Shown here piece by piece: positions 1 through 8,067 of a stretch of 64,000 nt of DNA. A program made the position numbers and the translations under genes. The notes beneath the pieces were generated by a model. The model was not told where the DNA came from and did not search any database. It saw only the letters and a list, made by a program, of their open reading frames with translations. Every line of letters starts with the position of its first letter. The stretch's first letter is position 1. This DNA comes from Mesorhizobium sp. M1B.F.Ca.ET.045.04.1.1 (lineage in GTDB: Bacteria > Pseudomonadota > Alphaproteobacteria > Rhizobiales > Rhizobiaceae). The stretch is from assembly GCF_003952465.1 (NCBI RefSeq), contig NZ_CP034448.1:3945001-4009000 (forward strand), written 5' to 3'.

Positions 1-47
1 ATCGTCCCGGCTTGATAGCGGTGCCCGGTTCGCACTAAGAAGCCGGC

Positions 48-767
48 ATGTCGATTTGGGACCGCCTCGGCGAATTCATCGCTCGTGTTTCGTCGTCGGC
101 GTCCTCGGGCGTCGCCGACGTCGTCGAGGCCGTGCGTACCGTGTTTTCCGGCGACCCGGATTTGCGCCGGCGCGTTGCCTTCTCAGTGGCGATGATCGCG
201 CTCTCTGCCAAGATGGCCAAGGCCGACGGCATCGTCACTCAGGACGAAGTGCGCGCCTTCCAGGAAATCTTCGAGGTGCCGCCGAGTGAAACGCGCAACG
301 TGGCGCGCCTCTACGACCTCGCCAAGCGCGATGTTGCCGGTTTCGAGATCTATGCCCTGCGCATGGCGCAGCTTTGCGGTTCCGGCCATGCGAATTGCAT
401 GATGCTGGAAGACATACTCGATGGGCTGTTCCACATCGCCAAGGCCGACGGCCTGATCCACGAGCGGGAAGGGCAATTCCTGCATCGCATTGCCGAGATT
501 TTCCGGATCGACGAGGCGCATTACCAGGCGATCCTGTCGCGTCACGTCAATCTGGGCGCCGCCGATCCCTATGTTGTTCTGGGCATCGAGCGCGGAAAGC
601 CGTTCGAAGAGGTCAGGAAGCGCTACCGCAAGCTGATCTCCGACAATCACCCCGACAGGCTGATCGCGCGTGGCCTGCCGCAGGAGTTCATCAAGATCGC
701 CACGACAAGGGTCGCTGCGATCAACGCTGCCTATGAGATGATCGAACGGGGTCTCAGGCACGCATGA
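48..767 (+). CDS. TerB-like / DnaJ domain co-chaperone (DjlA-like)
   Basis: 239 aa. The middle (about residues 45-165) is an all-helical TerB-like region with acidic KADG motifs seen twice (MAKADGIV, IAKADGLI). The C-terminus (about 170-239) is a J domain with the DnaK-stimulating HPD motif (NHPDR). This layout is that of DjlA-type co-chaperones, which recruit DnaK to the membrane. No clear N-terminal membrane helix is visible, so it may be soluble. It overlaps the downstream amidase gene by 4 bp and the pair are probably co-transcribed. Ordinary host gene. Confidence 0.85.
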   Translation: MSIWDRLGEFIARVSSSASSGVADVVEAVRTVFSGDPDLRRRVAFSVAMIALSAKMAKADGIVTQDEVRAFQEIFEVPPSETRNVARLYDLAKRDVAGFEIYALRMAQLCGSGHANCMMLEDILDGLFHIAKADGLIHEREGQFLHRIAEIFRIDEAHYQAILSRHVNLGAADPYVVLGIERGKPFEEVRKRYRKLISDNHPDRLIARGLPQEFIKIATTRVAAINAAYEMIERGLRHA

Positions 768-1531
768 GCGGATTTTTGCCCGACCAGCAGGGTGCCGAGG
801 TCAGGGTGTCGCCGAATTTTGGCCCGCGACGCGAGATGCTCGGGCCCGACATGATCGTGTTGCACTATACCGGCATGGCGACGGGCGCCGGCGCCGAGGC
901 GTGGCTGTGCGATCCGGCAAGCGAGGTGTCCGCGCATTATCTTGTTCATGAGAACGGCTGGATCGTGCAGATGGTTCGTGAGGGCGACCGCGCCTGGCAT
1001 GCCGGCAAGAGCTCGTGGTTCGGGCGCACGGACATCAACTCGTGCTCGGTCGGCATCGAGATCGTCAATCCCGGGCATTCGCTCGGCTACAAGGCCTTCC
1101 CGAAGCGGCAGATCGATGCGGTGATCGGATTGTGCGCGGGGATCGCCGGCCGGCATTCCATTGCACCGCAAAGGGTGCTTGCGCATTCCGACGTGGCGCC
1201 GGGGCGCAAAGTCGACCCGGGCGAGAGATTTCCCTGGAAGGCGCTCTTCGCGGCCGGCGTCGGCCACCTCGTTCCCGCGGCCCCGATCAGGCAGGGCGCG
1301 ACGCTGAAGGCGTGCGACACCGGCGCCGACGTCGAGGCGCTGCAGTCGATGCTGGCACTCTATGGTTATGGCGTCGAGATATCGGGCGTCTTCGATCGCC
1401 AAACAGAAATCGTGGTGGCGGCATTTCAGCGGCATTTCCGGCGGCGGCTCGTCGACGGCGTGGCGGACAGCTCGACGATCCGCACACTGCAAAGGCTGCT
1501 GGCTTCCGTAAAGGCCGCCTCGCCAGAATAA
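764..1531 (+). CDS. N-acetylmuramoyl-L-alanine amidase with peptidoglycan-binding domain (AmpD-like)
   Basis: 255 aa. The N-terminal Amidase_2 domain shows zinc-ligand regions VLHYTG and AHSDVAPGRKVDPG, plus the substrate-site stretch AWHAG. A C-terminal PG_binding_1 domain follows (about residues 185-245, DVEALQSMLALYGY...GVFDRQT). The family cleaves the amide bond between N-acetylmuramic acid and L-Ala of the stem peptide, for muropeptide recycling or wall remodelling. It starts on an ATGA overlap with the DjlA-like gene. No signal peptide is visible, which fits a cytosolic recycling role. Confidence 0.9.
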   Translation: MSGFLPDQQGAEVRVSPNFGPRREMLGPDMIVLHYTGMATGAGAEAWLCDPASEVSAHYLVHENGWIVQMVREGDRAWHAGKSSWFGRTDINSCSVGIEIVNPGHSLGYKAFPKRQIDAVIGLCAGIAGRHSIAPQRVLAHSDVAPGRKVDPGERFPWKALFAAGVGHLVPAAPIRQGATLKACDTGADVEALQSMLALYGYGVEISGVFDRQTEIVVAAFQRHFRRRLVDGVADSSTIRTLQRLLASVKAASPE

Positions 1532-1716
1532 TCTGCCAAGCTACCTAAATTACAATTTGTCATACAAAGTGAATTGCCTCGCCTTCATTGGCGCCAAATC
1601 GCTCTTCAAAGGCATCTCCCGCAAGTTGTCGGACGTCTAGCCTCCCAAGATGTTCCGATATTGAGTTGGCCCACCCGCGCGAAGTTCTTCGCTCGGTTCA
1701 AACAGAACAGGACTAC

Positions 1717-2427
1717 ATGCACAGATTGACCGTTGTAGCGGCAGCCGTTGCTGCCGGAGTGATGACTTTTGCCTTCAGCCCGGCTAACAGCGCGCCGTTG
1801 AGCATGCGGGCGGCAGACAATGGGTTCGCAGCGACCCCCGTGACGCCGAAGGCGGCTCCGGCCCTCAAACCCGCAAAAACCAAGAAAACCGCTGCGGCGA
1901 AAGTGCAGAAGACCGCCGCATTGAAGTCGGCAAAATCAACGGTCAAACGCGGTAGGAAGCGCGGCAGGCAGACTGTCGACCTGACGACGACAGCGTCCAT
2001 TCACCCCGAAAAGCCTGCATTGTCGTCTTCGGCCACCGGCGGCGGCCAATATTCGGCGATCATCGCTCGCTATGCTGCAAGCTATGGCGTGCCGGTGTCG
2101 CTCGCCAAGGCCGTTATCAAGATCGAAAGCAACTACCGGCCGAACATGGTCGGGGGCGCCGGTGAGATCGGCCTGATGCAGATCAAGCCGGCGACGGCGC
2201 GCATGATGGGCTATACGGGTTCGGTCAAGGGACTGTTCGATCCCGACACCAACATCAAATACGGCATGAAGTACCTCGCCATGGCGCAAGGCCTCGGCGG
2301 CGGCACCACTTGCGGCACGATCCTCAAATACAATGCCGGTCATGGCGCAAGGCGGATGAATCCGGTTTCGGCCGCCTATTGCAGCAAGGTGAAGGTGCAG
2401 ATGGCGGCGCTCGGCTCACCCGCCTAG
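1717..2427 (+). CDS. Lytic transglycosylase (SLT domain)
   Basis: 236 aa. An N-terminal signal peptide (MHRLTVVAAAVAAGVM...) is followed by an Ala/Lys-rich linker and a C-terminal SLT domain. The domain shows the catalytic-Glu motif (AVIKIESNYRPN), the GEIGLMQI motif and the NIKYGMKYLA segment. Such enzymes cut the MurNAc-GlcNAc bond and form 1,6-anhydroMurNAc. I chose ATG 1717 because it begins a convincing signal peptide; the frame is open further upstream to 1588. Host gene. Confidence 0.85.
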   Translation: MHRLTVVAAAVAAGVMTFAFSPANSAPLSMRAADNGFAATPVTPKAAPALKPAKTKKTAAAKVQKTAALKSAKSTVKRGRKRGRQTVDLTTTASIHPEKPALSSSATGGGQYSAIIARYAASYGVPVSLAKAVIKIESNYRPNMVGGAGEIGLMQIKPATARMMGYTGSVKGLFDPDTNIKYGMKYLAMAQGLGGGTTCGTILKYNAGHGARRMNPVSAAYCSKVKVQMAALGSPA

Positions 2428-2483
2428 AGGCAAGTTCGCCTTTTTCGTTTGCGTTTTCAGGCGGGAATCCCTTTATACGCGCT

Positions 2484-2884
2484 TGCCAGCTGGCTGGGCG
2501 GCCGCGCCTGCAAGAGCCGAAAGGCTGCGGGTGAGGAAAGTCCGGGCTCCATGGAGACACGGTGCCGGCTAACGGCCGGCGGGGGTAACCCCAGGGAAAG
2601 TGCCACAGAAAGCAAACCGCCGCGGCATCAGCCGCGGCAAGGGTGAAAGGGTGGGGTAAGAGCCCACCGCGCGACTGGCAACAGGAGCGGCACGGCAAAC
2701 CCCACCGGGAGCAAGACCGAATAGGGGCGGTGCGAAGGGAAACCTTCGAGGGCTGTTTCCGGCCCACCGTCCGGGTAGGTTGCGTGAGGCGCATGGCGAC
2801 ATGCGCCCAAGATGAATGGCCGCCACGTTCCCGCGCCGCAAGGCGCGGGGCCATACAGAACCCGGCTTACAGGCCAGCTGGCAT
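2484..2884 (+). ncRNA. rnpB: RNase P RNA (bacterial type A)
   Basis: The signature GAGGAAAGTCCGGGCTCC lies at about 2532-2549 and the 3' signature ACAGAACCCGGCTTACAGG at about 2855-2873. Terminal stem P1 can be paired exactly: GCCAGCTGG at 2485-2493 with CCAGCTGGC at 2874-2882. A run of T follows, consistent with a transcript end. This is the catalytic RNA that trims tRNA 5' leaders. Several short ORFs across it are artefacts. Confidence 0.95.
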
Positions 2885-3004
2885 TTTTCCCGATACCGAC
2901 AAAACGCTTGATATCAACAGGTTGCAGCCATGGGCGTGCCTGTTGATTCAAGCGCGTGGAGCTGTGCCCGGTTCCACCGCTCCATGAATGCGTTCCTTGA
3001 AACC

Positions 3005-3023
3005 GGTACGATTAAATCGTACC
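3005..3023. promoter_or_regulatory. Palindromic operator upstream of parDE
   Basis: GGTACGATT and AATCGTACC form a perfect 9-bp inverted repeat around one central A, 32 bp before the antitoxin start. TTGAAA lies just upstream (about 2997). Antitoxins of the ParD family bind such palindromes to autoregulate, so this is the likely binding site. Confidence 0.7.
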
Positions 3024-3054
3024 CTGGTCGCAAAGAAAGCCATCGGAGCACATC

Positions 3055-3330
3055 ATGGGCCAGGTCGACAAACGCAGCATAACGCTTTCCCCCGAGCTGG
3101 CGCGGGCGGTCGACGATGTCGTCGCCGCCGGCGAATACGCTTCGGCGAGCGAGGTGATCCGGGACGCGCTCAGGCAATGGAAGGACCGGCGCGACCTACT
3201 CGGCTACACAGTCGAGGAACTACGCAAGCTGGTGCAAGAGGGGATCGACAGCGGGCCTGGACGGTTCTCGTCGATGGATGAAATAAAGGCCGAAGCCCGT
3301 AAGCGATTGAGATCCGACGACGCGGCATGA
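3055..3330 (+). CDS. parD: ParD-family antitoxin (ribbon-helix-helix)
   Basis: 91 aa. An N-terminal ribbon-helix-helix domain (KRSITLSPELARAVDDVV...YASASEVIRDALRQW) matches type II antitoxins of the ParD/CopG group; the C-terminal tail would bind ParE. It overlaps the toxin start by 4 bp and sits below a perfect palindrome that probably serves autoregulation. The toxin partner is frameshifted, so this may be an orphan antitoxin. Confidence 0.88.
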   Translation: MGQVDKRSITLSPELARAVDDVVAAGEYASASEVIRDALRQWKDRRDLLGYTVEELRKLVQEGIDSGPGRFSSMDEIKAEARKRLRSDDAA

Positions 3331-3630
3331 AGGTGCTGCCGATCATTCGTACGGCGCACGCTGAAGGCGATTTGATAGCGATTTTGGCTCCACATCGCGC
3401 GTGATAACGAAGCTGCAGCGGATAGATTGCTCGATCGAATCGAGCCCCGGTGTCAACAGCTCGCGACCTATCCGTATTCGGGCCCTCCGCGCGACGACAT
3501 CGCACCCGGAATCCGTCATCTGATCGTCGGCGAATACCTCACCTTCTATCGGGTCGGCGGGGACGCGATCGAAGTCGTCCGTGTGCTGCACGGCCGGCGG
3601 AAGATCGAGGCGGACGACTTTGCGCCGTGA
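3327..3630 (+). pseudogene. parE: ParE/RelE-family toxin, frameshifted
   Basis: ATG 3327 overlaps the parD stop and opens a ParE N-terminus (RTAHAEGDLIAI), but the frame stops after 25 codons. The rest continues in another frame from about 3386 (WLHIARDNEAAADRLL...YPYSGPPRDDIAPGIRHL...). Removing one T from the TTTT run at 3382-3385 restores a full-length toxin of about 100 aa. Either a real inactivating indel, a sequencing error at the homopolymer, or (less likely) slippage. Confidence 0.85.
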
Positions 3631-3699
3631 TCGGCGTTTGTCTAAAGCGCGTCGCGATCCTTCACATTCGCTCCGTGCGCTTTAGGTTTTTGATTTTAC

Positions 3700-3792
3700 G
3701 CATGTCTTTGTCCCGAAACCGGTTCCACTTTCGGCAGACATGCTTCAACGCAATTCCGGACGAAAACCGCCAAAGCATTTTCCTGGAATTGC
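3700..3792. repeat. Rhizobial palindromic intergenic repeat, two adjacent hairpin units
   Basis: Unit 1 (3700-3743) is bounded by GCATGTCT and AGACATGC. Unit 2 (3750-3792) is bounded by GCAATTCCGGA and TCCTGGAATTGC. I recognise the pair as a repeat scattered between genes of Mesorhizobium-like genomes. It lies between the 3' end of parE and the convergent PLP-enzyme gene and may form the 3' end of transcripts. The flanking 3631-3700 contains no gene. Confidence 0.65.
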
Positions 3793-3793
3793 G

Positions 3794-4909
3794 CTAGCTG
3801 CCGATCTTATCCAACGACGCCTCGATCGCCTGCCAGAGCTCCTCGACCGGCTCGCAGCCGATGGCTAGCCGCACGAAGCCCGGGGGCACGGCGTCGCCAC
3901 GCTTCGAGCGCCGCTCGGCCGAGCTGTGCACGCCGCCGAATGACGTGGCCGATTCAATCAGCGCGCAATTGTTGATGAAATCCTCGGCCTTCTCTTCCGA
4001 CGCCAGTTCGAAGGAGATGAGGAAGCCGAAGCGATCCATCTGAGACCGCGCCAGATTGTGCGAGGGGTCGCCCTCAAGGCCTGGAAAGCGCAAGCCGCTC
4101 ACGGCGCGATGCGCCTTGAGCCGGCGGGCGATCGTTTCCGCCGAAGTGCACATGCGGTCGAAACGCACCTCAAGCGTTTCGAGGCCGCGATGCACGAGCC
4201 AGGCCTCGAATGGTCCGGGAATGCCGCCGGCCGTTTCGCGCCAGTCTCTGACCCTGGCGACAATGTCCGGATTGCGACTGGCGACATGGCCGAACAGCAC
4301 GTCCGAGTGCCCGTTGATCGCCTTGGTGTCGGCCGACACGACGATGTCGGCGCCGAGGTCGAGCGGCCGCTGGCCAAAGGGCGTCATCGTCGTGTTGTCG
4401 ACGACAAGAACCGCACCTTGCTCGTGAGCCGCCTTGGCGACGGCGGCGATGTCGCAGATATCAAGTTGCGGATTGGATGGGGTCTCGGCGAAGACCAGTC
4501 GATAGCCTGCGAAAGCGCCATCGAGCATGCTCGATGTCGCCCTCACGTCATAGGTGACGCCAAGCGGTTTCAGGAAACGCTCCGCCAGCGCGCGTGTCGT
4601 GTGATAGCCGTCCGACGGCAAGAGTATGCGGTCGCCCGATTTGACGAGTGCGAAAAACGCCGCCGAAATCGCTGCCATTCCCGACGGAAAAGCAACGCAT
4701 TGCGCATCTTCCAAATGGCCAAGCACATGCTCGACGGCATGCCATGTCGGATTGCTGAACCGGCCGTATTGATCGTATCCGGTCGCGTCGCCCGGCGAAT
4801 GAAAGATCGAAGCCATGGTCAGCGGCAAGGGGATCGGGTCGCCCTTGGCGAAATCGCCGCTGCGCAGATGGGCAAGTGCCGCGGCGCGTGACTTCGCGGT
4901 TTCGGACAT
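3794..4909 (-). CDS. Cys/Met metabolism PLP-dependent lyase (cystathionine gamma-synthase/lyase family)
   Basis: 371 aa, fold-type I PLP enzyme. The phosphate-binding region (FPSGMAAISA), the cofactor-face stretch LVVDNTTMTPFGQRPLDLGADIVVSADTKAINGHSD with the Schiff-base Lys (ADTK), and the C-terminal SFGGVHSSAERR are visible. Members make or break cystathionine, or desulphurise cysteine or methionine; the exact substrate cannot be read from sequence. It is the last host gene before the prophage. A long open frame on the opposite strand is a codon-bias shadow. Confidence 0.85.
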   Translation of the reverse strand: MSETAKSRAAALAHLRSGDFAKGDPIPLPLTMASIFHSPGDATGYDQYGRFSNPTWHAVEHVLGHLEDAQCVAFPSGMAAISAAFFALVKSGDRILLPSDGYHTTRALAERFLKPLGVTYDVRATSSMLDGAFAGYRLVFAETPSNPQLDICDIAAVAKAAHEQGAVLVVDNTTMTPFGQRPLDLGADIVVSADTKAINGHSDVLFGHVASRNPDIVARVRDWRETAGGIPGPFEAWLVHRGLETLEVRFDRMCTSAETIARRLKAHRAVSGLRFPGLEGDPSHNLARSQMDRFGFLISFELASEEKAEDFINNCALIESATSFGGVHSSAERRSKRGDAVPPGFVRLAIGCEPVEELWQAIEASLDKIGS

Positions 4910-5059
4910 GGGCTCATTCCTTCGCTGAACAGAGGTTCGACGCTAGGCGCGCCAGCCGTTCGCAGCAAGCCGCGTCTTTTTGGGCCAGAGCGTTCTAAAC
5001 GCTTCGTTAGTTTTATCGAAAATTTTCCGCCGCGTTTCCAATCGCTTAGCTGGTGCCCG
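4910..5059. other. Host/prophage junction region, likely containing attL
   Basis: 150 bp between the PLP-lyase start and the integrase stop, with no gene. It holds an inverted repeat AGCGTT-CTA-AACGCT (4989-5003) and a low-GC stretch (5008-5030). An integrase at one end of a phage usually lies next to its att site, so attL is expected here. No tRNA is present, and attR is outside the window, so the core cannot be fixed. Confidence 0.35.
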
Positions 5060-6289
5060 TTACCGCCCGTTACCGCTGCCGTTACCGCTCTGTTCGCGCC
5101 CGCGAAGCCGAGCATCGGCGAATCGGTCCGCAGCTTCGAATACGGCGCGATCATACACCCTGGCGGTTGTGGTCGGCCCCGTGTGGCCAGCGACCTTCGC
5201 GGCGTCCTCGATCGACGCGTTGGCGGCGCGCCCTTCGGTGAGGCCGGAGGCGCGCAAATCACGCGCCCAGACCGTCGACGGGATGTTCGCAGCCTTGCGG
5301 TCGAGCCGCCAGCGATAGGCGAAGTTCTTCGGCCGGTAGGGGATGCCGGTGTCCTCACAGACGACGATCGGGCCGATGCGCAGCTCCTGCGGAACGAGTT
5401 TGATCTCCTCCATCACCATCGGCGCCTTGGCGAGCGGATAGATGATTTTCCGCCCCGTCGTCTCTTCCGTCTTAGACGGTGTGAACCTGAGCACCATGTG
5501 CTCGTCGATGTCCTCCCAACGCAGCCCAAACCATTTCTCTCCATTGGCGGGATCAAGAACGTCCGACAGGCCGCCCTCATTCATCGGATACCATTGGCCG
5601 ATGACATCCCAGAGCCGGAGCGTGGTCTCGAAGGCGAAGGCGTAGGCCAGCGCCGACGAACGCCGATTCGCGGCGTTGGCGGCGGCGCGGGCGGCGGCGA
5701 CTTGAGACGGGGTGATGACCTGGGTGCGCGGCGACGCCCGGGAAAGGTTCTTCTTTGCCTCGCGAAGCATGAGGAGCAGGCCGGCGCATTCGTTGTGCTT
5801 GTTCATCACGCCGAAGCTGAGGGCGGACTCGAGGATCGACCGGCACATCGCCGCGGTCGCGAGATTCTCGCCGCCGTTGGACCAGACCTTATGGTAGCGG
5901 ATGATGTCGACACCGCTGATCGCGTCGACGCGCCTGGCGCCGATGTGCGCCTCGATCTTCGAGAGGAATCCGACATAGGTTCGACGAGATGCAGGCTTGA
6001 GCTTCTTGAACGGGCTCTCGTCGTGGCACTGGTACATCGTGAGAAGGGATTTCACGGTGCCGTCGAAGGCGAGAGGGTCATTGCGATAGCCGGCGCGCCA
6101 TAGCAGCATGTCTGCCTGAAGCGCATCGCATTTCGCCTTCAGGATGTCGGGCTGGTCCACGAACATCGATAGATTGACCGTCTTGGGGAGGAACCCCTTC
6201 TTCACATCGGCTTCATCGGCGACCCAGATTGGCGCGGCGCCGTTCGCGCGCTTCATCCATTTGAGCCCCGGCGCTTTCGCTTGTTCCAT
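5060..6289 (-). CDS. int: Phage tyrosine recombinase (integrase)
   Basis: 409 aa. An N-terminal SAM-like/arm-binding region is followed by a C-terminal catalytic domain. Visible catalytic elements: Arg in the ETTLRLWD segment, RDLRASG (the HxxR box with D replacing H), GHTG, and the nucleophile Tyr in ARVYDR. It integrates and excises the phage by site-specific recombination. The last residues (SGNGSGNGR) arise from short CCGTTACCG-type DNA repeats at 5056-5088. It overlaps the excisionase-like gene and ends the leftward operon. Confidence 0.92.
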   Translation of the reverse strand: MEQAKAPGLKWMKRANGAAPIWVADEADVKKGFLPKTVNLSMFVDQPDILKAKCDALQADMLLWRAGYRNDPLAFDGTVKSLLTMYQCHDESPFKKLKPASRRTYVGFLSKIEAHIGARRVDAISGVDIIRYHKVWSNGGENLATAAMCRSILESALSFGVMNKHNECAGLLLMLREAKKNLSRASPRTQVITPSQVAAARAAANAANRRSSALAYAFAFETTLRLWDVIGQWYPMNEGGLSDVLDPANGEKWFGLRWEDIDEHMVLRFTPSKTEETTGRKIIYPLAKAPMVMEEIKLVPQELRIGPIVVCEDTGIPYRPKNFAYRWRLDRKAANIPSTVWARDLRASGLTEGRAANASIEDAAKVAGHTGPTTTARVYDRAVFEAADRFADARLRGREQSGNGSGNGR

Positions 6290-6543
6290 GCGCTGTCGTC
6301 CTCTTGGCCGTCGGGCTTGCCCTTGGCGGATTCGACGGGCAAACCGAGGTAATTTTCATAGAAGCGCTTGACGAGCGGCACTGGCCGCCCGCCGTGAAAG
6401 GCATCAATAGCAGGGAAACCGGCCTTCTGTGCAAGAGTTGGAAGGCGTTCTTTCATCCATTTTTCAGCACCACGCTTGCCAACAATCGCCTCCGCGATCT
6501 CTCGATCGCCGGCGAACAGAGGCAAATCGTCCATCTTCGTCAT
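6253..6543 (-). CDS. Putative excisionase / winged-helix DNA-binding protein
   Basis: 96 aa from ATG 6543 (ATGA overlap with the upstream gene). The sequence (GDREIAEAIVGKRGAEKWMKERLPTLAQKAGFPAIDAFHGGRPVPLV) resembles small AlpA/Xis-like helix-turn-helix proteins in which a wing presents the target. It overlaps the integrase start by 37 bp, the usual xis-int arrangement. Function is inferred from size, fold-like pattern and position. Confidence 0.55.
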   Translation of the reverse strand: MTKMDDLPLFAGDREIAEAIVGKRGAEKWMKERLPTLAQKAGFPAIDAFHGGRPVPLVKRFYENYLGLPVESAKGKPDGQEDDSAWNKRKRRGSNG

Positions 6544-6929
6544 GGTTCCTGCATCAACTCCTCGGCGATCCAGAGCATCGCAGCCGGCACGCTCCGGAAG
6601 ACCAGTTCCTTTCGAGGATGCGGATTGTACGGGTTCCATCGCTCATCAAAGACGACGACGTTCCCCGGCTCGCCACGGATGCGGAAAGCACGCTCGCGCT
6701 CGCCGTCCTTCCCGCTGGTGCTGCTGCCAGGATTGGCGTGAAGCCACGCCGATACCCTGCCATGCGCCTGCTTGGCGAAGATGTCCCAGTGACCCGGGTT
6801 GCGATAGGCGACGGAGAAGCCGAGGGGGAAGTGGGGCTGGGAGACGTCATAGAAATGCTTCTCGGCCGCCACCTCGACAGCTCGCCGCGAGGCATAATTC
6901 GTCTTTTCTTCCAGCGTCAGGTCGGTCAT
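6540..6929 (-). CDS. Hypothetical phage protein
   Basis: 129 aa, not recognised. Mixed alpha/beta composition, no membrane segment, aromatic-rich centre (HFYDVSQPHFPLGF, WDIFAK). It is translationally coupled to the excisionase-like gene by ATGA and sits in the integration end of the leftward operon. Confidence 0.7.
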   Translation of the reverse strand: MTDLTLEEKTNYASRRAVEVAAEKHFYDVSQPHFPLGFSVAYRNPGHWDIFAKQAHGRVSAWLHANPGSSTSGKDGERERAFRIRGEPGNVVVFDERWNPYNPHPRKELVFRSVPAAMLWIAEELMQEP

Positions 6930-6932
6930 GGT

Positions 6933-7172
6933 TCAGAAGTCTCCATCATCTCGCTGGTCGGCAGCCATGCGCTTGTCGTCGCGGCGCGCTTCCATGAGCG
7001 CATCGGGATCTGGCTGGCTCTCTTCCCAGGCGCAGACGCCGCCGGTGTCCTCGTCCAGTTCGCACTGCCTCGGCGAGTAGGCACCGCAGAATGGACAAAG
7101 TTTGCCGCCGCGGGACTCGTAGTCCTCTTCCGGCGTCATGAGTTTCCATGCGTCATAGCCGGGGATGCTCAT
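6933..7172 (-). CDS. Small protein with CxxC zinc-ribbon-like motif
   Basis: 79 aa from ATG 7172, overlapping the upstream stop as ATGA. CPFC at about residue 26, with further Cys at C38 and C47, suggests a small metal-binding knuckle. The tail is acidic. Function unknown. Confidence 0.65.
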   Translation of the reverse strand: MSIPGYDAWKLMTPEEDYESRGGKLCPFCGAYSPRQCELDEDTGGVCAWEESQPDPDALMEARRDDKRMAADQRDDGDF

Positions 7173-7678
7173 GAGCGCGCTTTCGGGTCGTCGAATGTAG
7201 GTCGCCAATGCGTCGGTGCGAGACAGGCATTGGTCCACGGGTGTTCGATCACAGGCGCCCAACGTTTGCCGCGCCATATCATTTCAATGATGCCATGCAG
7301 GCTTTCTGCCGCGGTGCACCAAGCGAGTATGCGCTGATCATCGATCTTTGGCGCTGAATCAATTGGTTGCCATCCCTCGGCATCGATCGGCTCATCTGGT
7401 GCTTCCGCCACCGCCATGACCTCCCGCGCCAGCTTGAGCGTCCTCTCGACCGTTCCATGGCACGGTCCGGCGACAAACTCACCGCCGGCGGGAAGACCTC
7501 TTTCCGCCAAAGCTGCTCGCCAAGAGGCTGACGCGGATGACATGAGCGCGCCATAGCCAATGCGGCTGCCTAGTTCGCGAACCGCGTCGCCATGGACGGA
7601 ATCTACTCTCGGAGGATGCTCGACAAGGCTCAGCGTCTCAATGCACTCCCTGAGCGCCGCTATCAGTGCGGAATTCAT
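7169..7678 (-). CDS. DUF551-like phage protein
   Basis: 169 aa. The C-terminal half carries a DUF551 pattern (GWQPIDSAPK...ILAW...WAPVIEHPW...THWRPTFDDP), a family widespread in phages with no assigned activity. The N-terminal half is helical. It starts with SD-like AGGAGAG next to the upstream stop. Confidence 0.75.
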   Translation of the reverse strand: MNSALIAALRECIETLSLVEHPPRVDSVHGDAVRELGSRIGYGALMSSASASWRAALAERGLPAGGEFVAGPCHGTVERTLKLAREVMAVAEAPDEPIDAEGWQPIDSAPKIDDQRILAWCTAAESLHGIIEMIWRGKRWAPVIEHPWTNACLAPTHWRPTFDDPKARS

Positions 7679-8067
7679 TATGCTCTCCTCGCGTTTCGAA
7701 TGATCAGTTCCCCTTGCTCATCGTCACCGGTGACGTTGTAGAGAGCCAGAGCGACGCGGAGCGGATCGATGCCGTGCTTGGCCCAAAAGGCTCTCTCGGC
7801 CATGGAATGCTGCTCACGATGCTTCTCGGGGCTGAGGGGCAGCGACCATCGATCGTCCGGCTTTTCTGCCTTCCCGGTCTCGCGCTTGGCGTAGGCCGGA
7901 TCCTCGTATCGAACATGTGCGGCTTCGACCGGACGTCTGCCGGTGATCGCGCACGGCAGCGTGCGGATCCACTTCAGATGGGCGCCGTCTTCCTTGCGCG
8001 GCCGCTTCTGGCCTTTGGCCGGCGCGTTGGCGAAGGCTTCTCGCTGGTAGGCAATTCGAGAGGCCAT
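7678..8067 (-). CDS. DUF968-like putative HNH-type nuclease
   Basis: 129 aa from ATG 8067 (TGATG overlap). The pattern HLKWIRTLPC...VEAAHVRY...DDRWSLPLSPEKHREQHSM...FWAKHGID matches DUF968-type phage proteins, small HNH-fold nucleases related to lambda NinB-region proteins. The paired histidines (AAH, HREQH) are the likely metal site. A role in recombination-intermediate processing is inferred. Confidence 0.7.
   Translation of the reverse strand: MASRIAYQREAFANAPAKGQKRPRKEDGAHLKWIRTLPCAITGRRPVEAAHVRYEDPAYAKRETGKAEKPDDRWSLPLSPEKHREQHSMAERAFWAKHGIDPLRVALALYNVTGDDEQGELIIRNARRA

Noticed and set aside
2310..2987. Several short ORFs between the transglycosylase and parD
   Set aside because: They lie across the RNase P RNA gene and are explained by its GC-rich structured sequence.
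3382..3385. Programmed frameshift in parE
   Set aside because: TTTT alone is a poor slippery site, there is no downstream stimulator, and ParE toxins are not known to need one. A simple indel is likelier.
4058..4891. 277-codon open frame opposite the PLP-lyase gene
   Set aside because: Antisense shadow of a well-conserved enzyme; no SD and no recognisable product.
5053..5088. Triple CCGTTACCG repeat as the attachment core
   Set aside because: The repeats encode the Gly/Asn tail of the integrase in frame, and no matching copy can be checked because attR is outside the window.
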